Positions 11,994 through 23,299 of a stretch of DNA of 64,000 nucleotides are shown here, piece after piece. Position 1 is the stretch's first letter, and each line of letters starts with the position of its first letter. The stretch comes from Diploptera punctata. Taxonomy: Eukaryota > Arthropoda > Insecta > Blattodea > Blaberidae. Made by a program: the position numbers and the translations under genes. The notes under the pieces are model-generated. The model searched no databases. It was given only the letters and a program-made list of their open reading frames with translations, and had not been told where the DNA came from. The stretch covers positions 2,089,996 through 2,153,995 of the forward strand of contig JASPKZ010007249.1 in the NCBI GenBank assembly GCA_030220185.1, given 5' to 3'.

Positions 11994-12312
11994 CCATTGC
12001 TGTAGTCTGGAAGTAGCGTGTTGCCTTGTCACGCAGTGGGCCCGGGTTCGATCCCCGGTCGGGACAGTTTTTCTGGGTGAGGTTTTCATCGGGGTTTTTC
12101 CTCACCTGTAAGACAAATGTCAGGAAAACGTGAAGGCCCCGAAATCATGGCTATGATCATCATCATTATCATCATCCTCATCATTATCATCAGCCTTCAG
12201 CGGTGTGGGAAGCTACCACACCTACAATTCCCTATTAAAGCTGCAAAGCATAGTATTAAAATGTTATGATTGCAGTGAAAGACCTTCCCTCGGGCAAAAT
12301 TACTATGGATGA
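11994..12312 (+). mobile_element. tRNA-headed SINE, family A
   Basis: The head has an A-box region followed by the B box CGGGTTCGATCCCCGG. The body carries GGTGAGGTTTTCATCGGGG, CTGTAAGACAAATGTCAGG and an ATC-rich linker, and ends near GGGCAAAATTACTATGGATG. Four other copies lie at 20793, 31124, 46288 and 47626. This copy has lost AGCAACGGG-type bases before AAGCTACCACACC. No target duplication was found. Confidence 0.9.
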
Positions 12313-12414
12313 GATATGTTTTGGCTTTTTACATAAAAATATAATACACATCTTGAAATATATTTTGCGAAGTTTCAATAAGTGGAGTACTTACTTACAT
12401 GACACTACTAGATT

Positions 12415-12615
12415 AGGGTGCCATTGACGTAGCGTTGGTCTCATATCCACATGCATTAATCAGAAAAATGGACGATAATCCCGTCTATCGGTATGTGGAG
12501 TCCTTGAGTCGTTACATCCAGATTTCTCAACGTGGAAACAGAATTTATTATACGTACTGAAGATCGTCTGGGTTGGCACTGGATGCATATGCCGAAATTC
12601 CATGGGAAATGTTTT
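12415..12615 (-). mobile_element. Decayed SINE-like repeat, family E
   Basis: Weak colinear match to the other family E copies: CATATCCACATGCATTAATC, TCTATCGGTATGTGG, TACATCCAGATTTCTC and ATGCCGAAATTCCATGGG. Heavily mutated. Confidence 0.45.
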
Positions 12616-12865
12616 TGCTATGGAAATTGGAACCATAGCATGTGTCGTAGTTCGAGGTATAATGCTTTAAAGTGCTCGGGGAGTTCTAAGTGTCCATAAT
12701 TGTGTTGAAGAGGGTGCATTCTTTGAATGCTCTTTAACGTATCTATTTGAATTGCACGAAAGCTAAACTTTTCCATATTTTTATTTTCGCTGTGTTTGTT
12801 CTTATTTAAACAGACAATGATTGAATGTAAACTTTTGAAAATGACAAATGAACGGCGAGATAATA

Positions 12866-13162
12866 GTAAAGTAAAGTGATCCCACAACGGGCCCGGAGGC
12901 CCTTGGGGTAGTAGGAGGTTAAGGCTCCCACTTTTTCTAGACAATCGGCACTTTGTCAGCCGAGTTGTCAGGCCTGCGTGACGGCCGCCTTTACCCCAGA
13001 ACAAGCGTCTGGTACTGATTTCCGTTAGAGGCTGAGTCCACCCCAGGGCCATAGTGCCGTCAGAGGGTTTGGGTCAGTTTAAAAATCCTGAGCCTAACGG
13101 GACAACCCTCGACCCTCCGGCTTGTAGCTTAGTGCCTTAACCACTACGCTACGGCGTGCCCC
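12866..13162 (-). mobile_element. tRNA-headed SINE, family D, with 16-bp TSD
   Basis: Flanked by direct repeats GAACGGCGAGATAATA at 12850-12865 and 13163-13178, an unusually long target duplication. On the - strand the head reads GCCGTAGCGTAGTGGTTAAG (A box), followed by a weak B box. The 3' tail is a short TACTT repeat (AGTAAAGTAAAGT on +). The 144-codon open frame lying over it on the - strand is an accident of the repeat. Confidence 0.88.
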
Positions 13163-13464
13163 GAACGGCGAGATAATAAAATAATTAATTGTAGATTGAC
13201 AGTGGATATTGTTGTCATTTATGTTGAATGTAGAGAAATTGAGAACTTGGTTAGTTTTTACAGGGTATATTGTAATTGTATTATAAAGAATGAAGATTTA
13301 TTAAGAATGTGGAAATTACTTTGTTATTTTTTAAAATTAAAATTAAAATAACTAGGAAAGTGTTAGGTTGAGAAAACAATAGTTTAGGAATAAACTTGAC
13401 AAAAATATTATTTACTGAACACTGAATATGTGTACAAAGACAATTGTGCATATACGTATATGTA

Positions 13465-13869
13465 TTTTATGGTAAGCTTATGTTTTTCCTTTACAGTGAT
13501 TTAGGCGCTCTTCTCCTACAGGGAAGAATTTGAACCATACTAATGTAGTTACACTTGTTTTCGTATAGATGTCATTTTTGAGTGATCCGTGGTCAGCGTT
13601 CCGCCTCATAGTGACATCTAGGAAACCAAGGTAGTACTAGGACGGGAAAATTCGATAAATTTTGCTTAGAGGCCTTTCCATGCAGGCTTAAGGATTTTTT
13701 ACGAGCCTGAAAATCTTCAGACTCGGGGCACAAGGTTTAAAGTCCCTCCCGGAGGAGTTGCTCCTTGGATTTTTCCGTCCTAAAAATCCATGGACCTCGG
13801 TCGCGTTTGAACTCGCGACCCTCGGAACCAGAGGCAAGGAGCATAATCACTAGTCCACAGCGGCTGATG
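13465..13869 (-). mobile_element. tRNA-headed SINE, family B, with 12-bp TSD
   Basis: Direct repeats TACGTATATGTA at 13453-13464 and 13870-13881 bound a 405-bp insertion. The - strand head contains GGACTAGTGATTATGCTCC (A box) and GCGAGTTCAAACGCGACC (B box). The body matches the + strand copy at 32117-32519, which is 403 bp, so both are essentially full length. Confidence 0.93.
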
Positions 13870-13881
13870 TACGTATATGTA

Positions 13882-15447
13882 AGACTGGAAATTTCACCCA
13901 TGTTAGGTTAATTATTAAACGTGGCATATTGATGAAAAATGTTGGCAACTCTATTTAAGGAACGAATTTTGATGGATGATGTGTTTTGTAGGTGATTTTA
14001 TTGTGGCATGATATGGTTAAGTGAAAAAAAATAAGGTAAAGGTTGTGAATGAGTGAGGGAATGGGTGCTGGGTACGAGTGAGATGATGAAGGGAGTATTT
14101 ACTTGTTCAGTGAGTGAGTGTATTGAAAAAAAAGTTTGATGATGTTGAAATCAGTATGTGGTGGCTATGTATTTACTATTTTTGACGAATGGCTGTAGTG
14201 TTGTAGGAGTGTTATCGTGTTTAACTTGAATATTCGTATATTTATGAATTAGTCTTTGAATAAATTGTTAGTATACATGGTCATATAATAGGTAACATCT
14301 GTACCTGAGATGTCTAGAGTCGTAATTCACAACTTCCATAATTTAAAGGATGAGGTATTTAGGTTATATAGGATTAAGGGATATTGGAGTTATGGCGGCT
14401 TTGTAGGTGCCAAAGTTGGAATAATAAAGATGAGAGTTGTTAGTTTATTCTTTGAAATAAATCCCTCGTGAGTTGTACTCTATCGGAACGCCAGGATCTC
14501 TGAAAATGGAGTTATGATTCTTGATCTCTGAAGTTTAGATAGGTGTACATAAAATGGTTGTTAGAAAACGTTTGGAGAAAAGATAGGCGAATGGGGAAAG
14601 TAACATAAGTGAGACGTATGATTATGAGAAAGGATATTAATAAAAAGAGTTAAATAATGCTTTATTGCTCGAAATATACCACAATGTATGTTAACTTGAA
14701 CTAATGAATGTATTAGTATGGTTCGTAACTACAGTAGTACAATATTTATGGGCATTGTGAAGTGGGCTTAAAGGCAGTATTGATTTTAAAATTAAAAATA
14801 GGAAGGGTATTTGAACCATGTAGAAGAAATTTGCATTTATTTACAATATATAATTATTCGTGGGATAGTTAGGAAGATATGTAGTATGTGTATAGAGTGG
14901 AAGCGATATAATTCAATAAGGTGTTGAATTAGAATAAAAAAAAACACAAGTTGTGTTTTACATTTTGTGATTAACCCCCATGGTTAATGAAATAATTAGG
15001 AGGAAAACTGCAACAGCGGACATAAGATTTACATGATTCTTGAGACGAGACATAAAGAGCTGTTTTAGGATAATGGATCAGAAGTCCACGTGTTACTTGC
15101 AGTTCGACGTTGCAATGTATCTCGTGTTTTTATTCCAAAAAGGACAGAAATGTTCACCTAATTTGCAGGATAAGTATGAGTTTTATTGTAAAACTGGAAA
15201 TGAGTAAAACATTCCTGTTCTTTGGTCTTTATTTATCCAATAAAATATTAGAGTTGTACGGCGAATATTTATCGACTTGTGTGGCATGTAAAGTTTAGGG
15301 AATATCATGGAATTTAAAGAAAAGTATTTAGAGATCAAAAGTTGCTGATTTCTTTCTTTCGAGGAATAAGTACTTAATACTTACGATGTTATATTATTCC
15401 CACCCTGTATTTATGTAAACTGTTGTCTCGAGAATTGTACAAAAGTG
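13882..15447. other. C-poor AT-rich DNA, no gene seen
   Basis: No recognised element. Short open frames, such as 62 codons at 15110-15298, show no domain. G strongly exceeds C on the + strand. Confidence 0.55.
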
Positions 15448-15620
15448 GGTTGGGCAGGGCATGTGGGAGGAATGTTGAATGGAAAGTTATAGGAAAATGA
15501 GAAAGAGAGGAAGCGAAGAATGATGTGGGAGAATAACATGAATTATTATTTGAAAATATTATCACACGGTAGAGATGCGTGGAGTGAAAATGTGTTGTGG
15601 GTTTGATAGCGGGTTAGTTT
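15448..15620 (+). pseudogene. LINE reverse-transcriptase tail, very decayed
   Basis: Colinear with the better copy at 60355-60877: GGGCAGGGCATGTGGGAGGA corresponds to the WAGHVARM region, GTGGGAGAATAACATGAATT to the RWENNINY region, and AGAGATGCGTGGAGTG to DRDVWRA. Many substitutions and indels; only the last part of the protein and no reading frame remain. Confidence 0.6.
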
Positions 15621-15639
15621 ATAAGAATATTCTGGCGAA

Positions 15640-17670
15640 GATCATGGGTTAGAAAGGAGGGCGATTTGAATGAATACAGTTATAATGGACAACTGTGTGT
15701 GTATTTGTTGTTGGTAGTTTATGTAGTGTGTTGTAGAGAGTATTGTTGAATGTCTGTGTGCATGTGTCTTGTGTATGGATAACATGTTGTGTAGTTCAGT
15801 ATTATTTTATCAAGTAGATGGGAGTGTTTTATTGAGTGACAAGTTCATATAAGTGTCTATGATATTTCGAAATAATTTAGTTTTCAATTTATTTTGTTGA
15901 AATTTGTAACAATTTATTTTGAAAAGTTTTATTCATAAATTTGAGTAATTAATTATTTAAAAATGTTATATGATTGCTGCGTAAGTTAATAGGGATTATA
16001 ATAGTTTTTAAATATTTCGTCAGTTTGATTTTGTTTGACTGAGAGGAAATTATTTTATGATAAGGAACAGGAAGTATATTTAATGTAGGATGCGTAAGAA
16101 AATTTTAATATTATTGTCTAGGATAGTATTGAAGTATGAATAGTTTTCTTAATAATTTAATAATTGTCTGTTTAGAATATAAATGTATATTGGATGTAGT
16201 GTTAGGTGAATTGATGAATTTTTTATTTTATTTTCTGATATATTTATTTGCGATATTTAATTGGAAGATATCGTTTAGAAAGGAAATAGTTTGGCTGTTG
16301 ATTTTTTTTGGAGTTTCAGTTTATTTAATAGTGAAACCGCGATTTTTAATTAATTCAAATATTAGAGTACCACTTTGAAGTAGATTTTCTGTCGGGGAAA
16401 AAATGTAATGCATTACTTAAAGATAAAGATGTTTAGGTTTGAGTTAATTGTGCGATTGTTTTGACAAAGTTTATACTAGTTAATGTTTAGAAATATTTAT
16501 TGGTAAAGTCTTGGGTACCATGTCATTAAGAAGTGTCAGTCATGGATGGGAGGATAATAGTAGGATGGATTTTAGGGAGATTGAATCGACGTAAGATAAG
16601 GAGGGATGAATGGGAAAAATTTTAATATGATGAGATATGATATATTGTAACATATTGTAAGGCTATAGTTGGAGATACTGAGTTCGAAATTTTTAGAGGC
16701 ACTTGTTTTATTTATTGCTATGTAAAGTTTGAGAGATGTATCTATGGATAGTTATGTTTAGGTTACTGCGGTGGTTACATTGTAAATAAGTTAAGCAGAA
16801 TGTTTGTTTATTAGACTTTTTATAATATATTGTTTGTTAAAGAATTTAAAAGAAATATTAAATATTTTTCTTTTTTATTATTTTTCTTTATTATTATTAA
16901 TGTTATTCATTTTTATTATAATTTGTTCCATTTTTATTACGTTTTTAAATAATTTTTTTCTTTCTTCTAAGTTTTGAAATTGTTGAATTGAATGTAATTA
17001 TCAAGTGTTGAAGTTTTTTAAATCATTTTAATTTTGAATTATAATTTGGGAATTCAATATTTTGTAAAGTAGGTAAATTTAATAAGATTATTTGTCAGAT
17101 TTCTTGAATTTTTTAAGAAAGTTTATGTTTAAAATGAAATATCTTTGAGCGCAGTAAGATATTTGTATTTGAAGTATAGAGATTTGAAGTGAACTTGTAA
17201 CTCATGGTGATGGTGGTGGTGGTGTGAATGTGCAGAATGCTGAACCAATTTTGTTTCCATATTTACCTTTTAATCCTTAATTTAATCTAATTATTGATAA
17301 AGTGCAGTTTACTATATCAACTTGCATTTTTACAGATACTGCTCAGTTGTTTACAAGTGTGTTATGTTGTGGGCACTGAATTGGTGTTGAGATGTTACCA
17401 AGGTGGCAATGGTGTATTAATGCCAGGATGATATCTCAGCACGTGGAAGAAAAAAAAAATGTTAGAATTGAATTATTTATTGGACACAGCCATGTCTAGG
17501 GGATAATGTTAGTAGATTCTAATGTGATATGTAGGAAGTGAGGGTAAAAGCAAATGGGATAGGTGTGATGAAGTGAGACAGTTATAAGTGATAACCAGTG
17601 GGTAACAGATAGTTTAGGATTGTATTGATTTGGTAATTGAAATATGTAAATGGATAGGGTTTTTTTGTTG
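15640..17670. other. C-poor AT-rich DNA, no gene seen
   Basis: No recognised coding sequence. The 80-codon open frame at 16136-16378 is a run of hydrophobic residues produced by T-rich sequence, not a recognised protein. A GGT run lies at 17209-17224. A slightly GC-richer block at 17335-17450, preceded by TTGCATTTTTACAG, could be an exon-like or transposon remnant, but nothing confirms it. Confidence 0.5.
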
Positions 17671-17679
17671 TTTGTATAT

Positions 17680-17832
17680 GATGCTAGGCCTAAAAGGCTC
17701 TTGTCCTACCAGGTGGCTGGTGGTGTTACGCCAATAAGTGTTAATGACTATGATTGAAACAGTATGGGAGTGACATGTGGTCAGCATGTTTGCCTGTGAG
17801 CTGTTATATTATGTTAAATGCACAGGGTTAAT
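17680..17832 (-). mobile_element. Truncated SINE-like repeat, family E
   Basis: Carries the left half of the family (GTCCTACCAGGTGGCTGG, AAGTGTTAATGAC, GACATGTGGTCAGCATG), ending near GAGCTGTTATATT. The half that would contain the tRNA-like head is missing. Confidence 0.55.
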
Positions 17833-17992
17833 GAAGTGTAAATTAGTGAAATGGGTTTGATAACTGAATGGGTTAGAGAGAAGATAGTGATTTACATAAT
17901 ACAGAATGTGCAGTTTATGGAATATAGGAGTGTAGAGAAAGTAAATTGAAGAAATAAAAATATTGTCTTGTAATAGTAATGTTTAGTAATGA

Positions 17993-18177
17993 GAAAACGC
18001 TCAGTTGGTAGACCAAGAATGAGGTGGGAGGATAACATAAACTATGATTTGAGGGAAGTAGATTGTACAGGGGATGATTGGAAAACATTAGGTCAGGATA
18101 GGGATGTATGTAGAGCTTATGTCCGCGCGGTCATGAACCTACGGGCTGGATAGTGCCAGTGAGTTAGATAGTAATGT
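17993..18177 (+). pseudogene. LINE reverse-transcriptase tail fragment
   Basis: Encodes the family's last ~55 residues in recognisable form (SVGRPRMRWEDN, DLREVDCTGDDW, QDRDVCRAYVRAVMNLRA) and the GATAGTGCCAGTGAGT terminus. The 5' end is truncated at about 17993, as is usual for LINE copies. Confidence 0.75.
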
Positions 18178-18179
18178 TT

Positions 18180-20790
18180 AGTATTTAGGAAGTGTAAGAA
18201 TCATTATATAGTTTATAGTTATATTTTTGGGAAGTTAGGTATAATTTTTACAAATTTTTGAACTATTGTGTTTGATAGTATTTGAAAAAGAGTAAAATTT
18301 AATTGTATTGAAGAAGAGGAATGAGATAGATAGAAGATTGTTTTTAATTAGTTGGTAGGATTGTTAAGTTTATGATAGAGCAGTTTTGTTATAAGTTTAG
18401 GGATGTAGGTATAGAGTATATAATTTTAATAATTATTGAAGATTTTAATATACAAATGTTAAATGTTATTGTGGTTAGAGATTTAATAGAAAATGGTAGT
18501 TTTCATAGACATTTTTGGATATTTATGAAATTAGTATTGATTGTGGTGTATAAGAGATATGATAGGTTTTTGAAGGGATGGATAATTTAATAGGTAACTG
18601 CAATTGAAGCTATTACTGATAAGATGAAGTAAGTGTCAAAGGAGGAATAAGGAAAGTAGATGATGTGAGTTAGATGGCTGTGTCTAATTAAGTGAATTTT
18701 GGCTGTGATTCAGTGTCCAAAGCAGAAATTGCTTGTAAATGACCGAGTTGTATCTAGAGTTGGTGTGCTGGTGAACTGCTACTTGATGTCTTTCCTGCTA
18801 CCTTTTGCCTGTCAGGAGTCTATCTGTAATTTAGTTGCACTTAACAACATGTGTTATATTTGTAAGTTTCAACAAGTTACAAACTTCATTGTATGCAACT
18901 GATAGGGGGGAAGGGTGGGGGGGGGGTGAAAGTGTTTATATTAGTATGGAAGTAAAAAAAAAAAGTACATATTATATGATCTATGTGCCATGAATTTGAT
19001 TAAAGTTAAATTTGAGGTTTGATTAAATTGATATGCTTCATACTTCACGTGATGTGCAGCATTTTAATTTAATCTTAAATTAAACCTAGTATTGATTTTT
19101 TTCCTATAAAAGTTCAATTGAGGTTTGATGTTAAAGTACTGTGAATTAGAGATAAAGAGAAAATTGGTCGTGTTAGAATGTGATATCAATGGAAAGGTTT
19201 TGAAGAAGTGATATATATATATATACTTGATTTGTATTGGCTTCAATATTATGTATGGTGAAAATGGTAGAATAATATGACATGGCACTTGGATGATATA
19301 ACATTTGTATTGTATAGTTAAATTGTTGGTTCCACAATTTATAGTGTTACTATAGTTTGATAATGTGTGAGAGTTATTTATTTAATGGAATTAAATAGAT
19401 AAAAAATTGATATGGTTTCAATTAAATGAGGATAAAATAATGTTAGGGAGTGAATTGTACAAAATTGATTCAATGGAGAATGTAAGAAATTGAATGTATG
19501 AATTTTGGAATCAATGATTTAACTTTAAAATATAACATGATAGTAAGTGATATTATTGTAAAGGATGCCAATGTAGATTTTTGTTTTGACTTCATGATTT
19601 GTTAATTGATTGGTTTCTGATTATTGAAAAAATGGTTTAGTTTGATGGCAAAAATATCTATGAGATAATTACTATTATTATGATCATTATTTTGATCTTT
19701 AAATTTGCCATTTTGTAAAAATATAAAGACCGTCTATCTATAAAAGTTTTTATCATATCATTTTTTGTCCCATTTTTTATATCAATATTACTTTTTAAAG
19801 TTGATGTTCTTCCGTTGTCTTTTGACTTTTGTAACCTTGTATATTTCATCAATTGGTGTTATTTGCAATGGTGTACATTTATTGTAATACAAAGTTTTCA
19901 GTGGATATGACATTGGCATTCTATTAACAGAATATTGTATTTTCTAAAAAATAGAGAAGAGCTTGAAAATTGTAAATATATTTGAAATCTTAACAATAAT
20001 TATTATTGTTAATGGAATGTAGAATGAGAAAAATGTAATATTTTAGAAATATAGAAGTTAAATTGAAAAGTTGATTTAAATGTGTAGTGAATGTAATGGA
20101 CTTTTGAAGCACAGAAGAAATTTTCAAGCTCTATTTAGAATAAATAAGTGAAGAATAAAATTGTTTGAGAAGTTGAGAAGTGTGTGAGGTGAGAAGTATA
20201 GATTAATATTTGATTTTCTTTTAATTATTGAAGAAGGGAATTTAAAGTTAAAACAAAGTACTGAGAGTTTGAGATATAAATGATTGTTAAGAAGCATTTA
20301 AAATGAAAAGAAGAAAAAAGAAAATGTAGGCACAGGTCTCATGTTGTAACCTTGTGATTTTTTATTTAATTGAACTGTTAGGAGTAGCAGTAACATTAAT
20401 TTAACAAAGTTAAAAAGTTTGTGTTGAATCTGAATGCAATTTAATTACTATTCAGAATTTTTGTAATGAGAGATGTTAGAGTTAGTGGAGGTTTTGGTGA
20501 ACTTGGATTATTTTGGTTAATTGAAAATTATGTAGGAGTTACAGCAGATGTTAGATATTTGAAATGAAGTCAGGTTGAGTGAGATTTAGGCAAGTTATGG
20601 TAATTAGATTTAAGATAGAGGTTTTGAAATTTAGGAGAAGTTAGATATGTTCGTATTTACATATTGAAGTTAGATTTAGTTCGTGATTTGATAGCATATT
20701 ATTAAGTGGCAGTGATTGTTTTATTTATGGTGATGTATATGATTTTGTTTTATTGTGCATTATTTTTGTTTTTATATTATTAATATTATT
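18180..20790. other. Extremely C-poor DNA, no gene seen
   Basis: The + strand is almost devoid of C in places (14 G and 1 C at 18181-18240; 19 G and 1 C at 20461-20520). No recognised domain. Open frames at 18372-18590 and 18699-18902 show no similarity I can name. A G-rich tract lies at 18905-18928 and a short (TA)n at 19212-19226. Confidence 0.55.
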
Positions 20791-20792
20791 CT

Positions 20793-20955
20793 CACCGCTG
20801 TGGTGTTGAGGTAGCGTGCTGCCTTGTTACAAAACGGGCCGGGGTTCGATCCCCGGTCGGGAAAGTTTCCTGGGTATTTTCCTTACCTGTAAGACAAATG
20901 TCCGGAAACGTTAAGGCCGGTACGGTCCCCGAACATCATATGACCGTGGTAATCA
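20793..20955 (+). mobile_element. tRNA-headed SINE, family A, 3'-truncated
   Basis: The head CACCGCTGTGGTGTTGAGG and the B box GGGTTCGATCCCCGGTCGGG are intact, followed by CTGTAAGACAAATGTC. Similarity stops near 20955, before the CACCGGTGTGG body half, so this is a truncated or different subfamily copy. Confidence 0.8.
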
Positions 20956-20959
20956 TTAA

Positions 20960-22010
20960 TATTGATGTTAGATTAAGGTTTAGGATTAAGGACTGTACTG
21001 GCGCAACATTATCATCATCATAAAATTATGGAGGTAATGTAATCTCGCCTTTCAAGCGCCGCAACCTCAGAAGTGGGTTACAATTACGGCAACGTGAGGA
21101 GAGAACACCAGATATGTTCAGAAAAGGACAATCTGGGGAATTAAGAAAATATTATTATTATTATACTATTATTATTACTACTATTATTGTGAAGAAGATT
21201 TCTGGTCAACTATTACAACATGAAGATGAGAGAAGGCACTTATTTTTTTCCTTGATTGCACATTTGCTATGTGTTTAAGATTACAGGCATTGTGTAATGT
21301 TGGGCGAGAAGAGTGCCATATTCAGCAGACAGTGAAGAGTTTTTAAGTGTAGATGTGAAGTTGTGAGTGTATGTGGTGTAGTGTAATTGGATGGAGGTTT
21401 ATGAATTAAGAATATGGGTGTTATTAAATATAATAATTGAAAAATACATAGATTCTTTGATTGATTTAGTTAATATTGGGGTGTTGACATCAAATATGTT
21501 TTTATTATCAGTTGCATACATTATGTTGGAGTTTGTATTTGAGTAAGAAATTGTTGTTTCACACATGTTATGCTAATATGACAAGTGCTTTATTTAATAT
21601 GTTACATGTTGTACACAGGCTTTTGTTAAACACACGCATAGTTAATTATATGTATACATACACATACCATATATACATAAATACATACATACATACATAC
21701 ATACGTACATAGGATACCAAAGATATACAAATTTGACCAATTAGACAAGTATGGCGGTGAAGTTATCTGAAGTATTTTTGTTTTGATTTTTTATTAATTT
21801 TGAGATATTGAAAGTAATTGAATATATTTTCTATTAAAATTTAAAGTTATTTGGGTTCGTTTTAATTTTTGTAGGAATCGTTTTGAAATCGTTTGATCAT
21901 ATTAAATAATCGATAGTAGAAGTGAAAGGAAGGAAGTTTATAGTTAGTTAGTTCAGTGAGATGGTATTGAATGAATAATATTACAGTTAGAAATTAATAC
22001 AGGTGTTCTT
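20960..22010. other. AT-rich DNA with microsatellites, no gene seen
   Basis: Contains an imperfect ATT run at about 21150-21186 and a (CATA)n-type run at 21650-21710. No recognised gene. G exceeds C on + outside the CATA run. Confidence 0.6.
21650..21710. repeat. (CATA)n microsatellite
   Basis: Imperfect tetranucleotide run (ATACATACATACATAC and variants). Confidence 0.85.
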
Positions 22011-22014
22011 TTAT

Positions 22015-22450
22015 ATATGGGCTTTTACTTTAAGGGAGGAAAGGAGATTACACGTATTTGAGAATAAAGTTGTTACGATTTTTTTGGAGGAAAGATGATG
22101 AACGGACAGGTGAATGGAGAAGATTACATAGTAGTTAATTACGTGGTCTTTATAGGAAGCCAGATATAATACGAACAGTTAAGTCTCGTAGACTGCGATG
22201 GGGAGGGCATGTGGCACGAATGGGGAATAAAAGACGTTCATGGAAGGTTGTTGTAGGAAAACCAGAGGGAAAACTCTCAGTTGGTAGACCGAGAATGGTG
22301 TGGGAGTATAACTTTAACTATGATTTGAGGGAAGTAGATTATACTGGGAATGATTTCAAAGCATATCTCAGGATAGGGGTGTATAGAGAGCTAATGTCCG
22401 TTAGGCCATGAACGTTTGGGTGCGATAGTGTCAGCGGGTTGGTTAGTTAG
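22015..22450 (+). pseudogene. LINE reverse-transcriptase tail
   Basis: Fragments of the family tail are readable: GEWRRLH, GLYRKPDIIRTVKSRRLRWG, GHVARMGNKRRSWKVVV, GKLSVGRPRMVWE and NYDLREVDYTGNDFKAY. At least one frameshift separates the first half from the 66-codon frame at 22211-22411. The terminus GATAGTGTCAGCGGGTTGG is followed by a short GTTA-type tail. 5'-truncated. Confidence 0.8.
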
Positions 22451-22452
22451 TT

Positions 22453-22850
22453 GTTTTATATAACAAAATACTTCAGATAATTTATACTATTTAGGATATA
22501 CATACATAAATGTGTCTGGATATACATAAGCACAGAAAAACACATACATATGTATTATACACACATAGAGATATCTGTGTAGACACATAAAAATACGAAA
22601 GTTTACATATACAAGTAGTTCAAGAGATAGAGAGTTGGAAACAAAATTACAGAAATTAGGTTGGAATTACATAAATACAAACAGTTAGGAACCAAAAAGC
22701 CTGTGTATGATGTGTACATATTAAGCTGTTCTTGTCATATTATGTGTAAATTTGTGTGTACTTCAAATTTCATGCTCAGATGACTTGTTGGAACTTTACA
22801 AATATAGCACATGTTGATTAAGTGCAACTAAATTACAGATAGACTTGTAG
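22453..22850. other. AT-rich spacer, no gene seen
   Basis: Contains scattered ACATA-type simple sequence at 22497-22610 and nothing else recognised. Confidence 0.6.
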
Positions 22851-22852
22851 AC

Positions 22853-23140
22853 AAGTCCCAGAGCAGAATGCATGCCAAAGCAGGAAAAAATCGGTTAGGG
22901 CTTCTAACGTCTTTCGGAGAAATGCAAGCAGAAGGCAGAAATAGACCAAATGTTGTGAAAGTGCAAGCAGAATGGCAAAAATTATGCCGAGTTCCTTGGA
23001 ACTCTGTGTAATTTTTGCTGTTCTGTTTGTACTTTTGCAGCATTTGGTCTATTTCTGCCTTCTGCTTGCATTTCTCCGGAGGCGCGGAAGCCCTGGCCGA
23101 TTTTTTCCTGCTTTTGGCATGCATTCTGCTCTGGGACTTA
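22853..23140. repeat. 288-bp spacer-less palindrome
   Basis: The two arms, 22853-22996 and 22997-23140, are complementary over about 144 bases each with roughly 90% identity and no spacer (centre at GAGTTCCTTGGAACTC). The outer end is AAGTCCCAGAGCAGAATGC and its complement. Such a sequence could extrude as a cruciform and often disturbs cloning and assembly. Both arms carry T where the other arm implies C on the + strand. Short open frames crossing it, 61-98 codons on both strands, are mirror images of the palindrome. Confidence 0.9.
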
Positions 23141-23187
23141 GTATATTTTTTTTTTGATCAAAAGAAAAAAATATATACTAAGTCCCA
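23132..23187. repeat. Second, overlapping small palindrome
   Basis: GGGACTTAGTATAT and its complement ATATACTAAGTCCC flank a T-run/TGATCA/A-run centre at about 23157. It shares its left end with the right end of the larger palindrome, so the AGTCCC end sequence occurs three times in alternating orientation. Confidence 0.85.
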
Positions 23188-23299
23188 CTTTTTTTCGCGC
23201 GCACAACTGCAGACGACTGTTTGTTAACTTTAACAAATTTTCTTCTGTACTGTATACTTGATTGTAAATCTTTCTTTCTTTTCTTCTTTATATATCTTT

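Noticed and set aside
12618..13052. 144-codon open frame on the - strand
   Set aside because: Most of it is inside the family D SINE, whose ends are fixed by a 16-base duplication; the frame crosses that boundary into unrelated DNA.
16136..16378. 80-codon hydrophobic frame, possible membrane peptide
   Set aside because: It is explained by T-rich DNA and has no charged topology signals, start context or homologue known to me.
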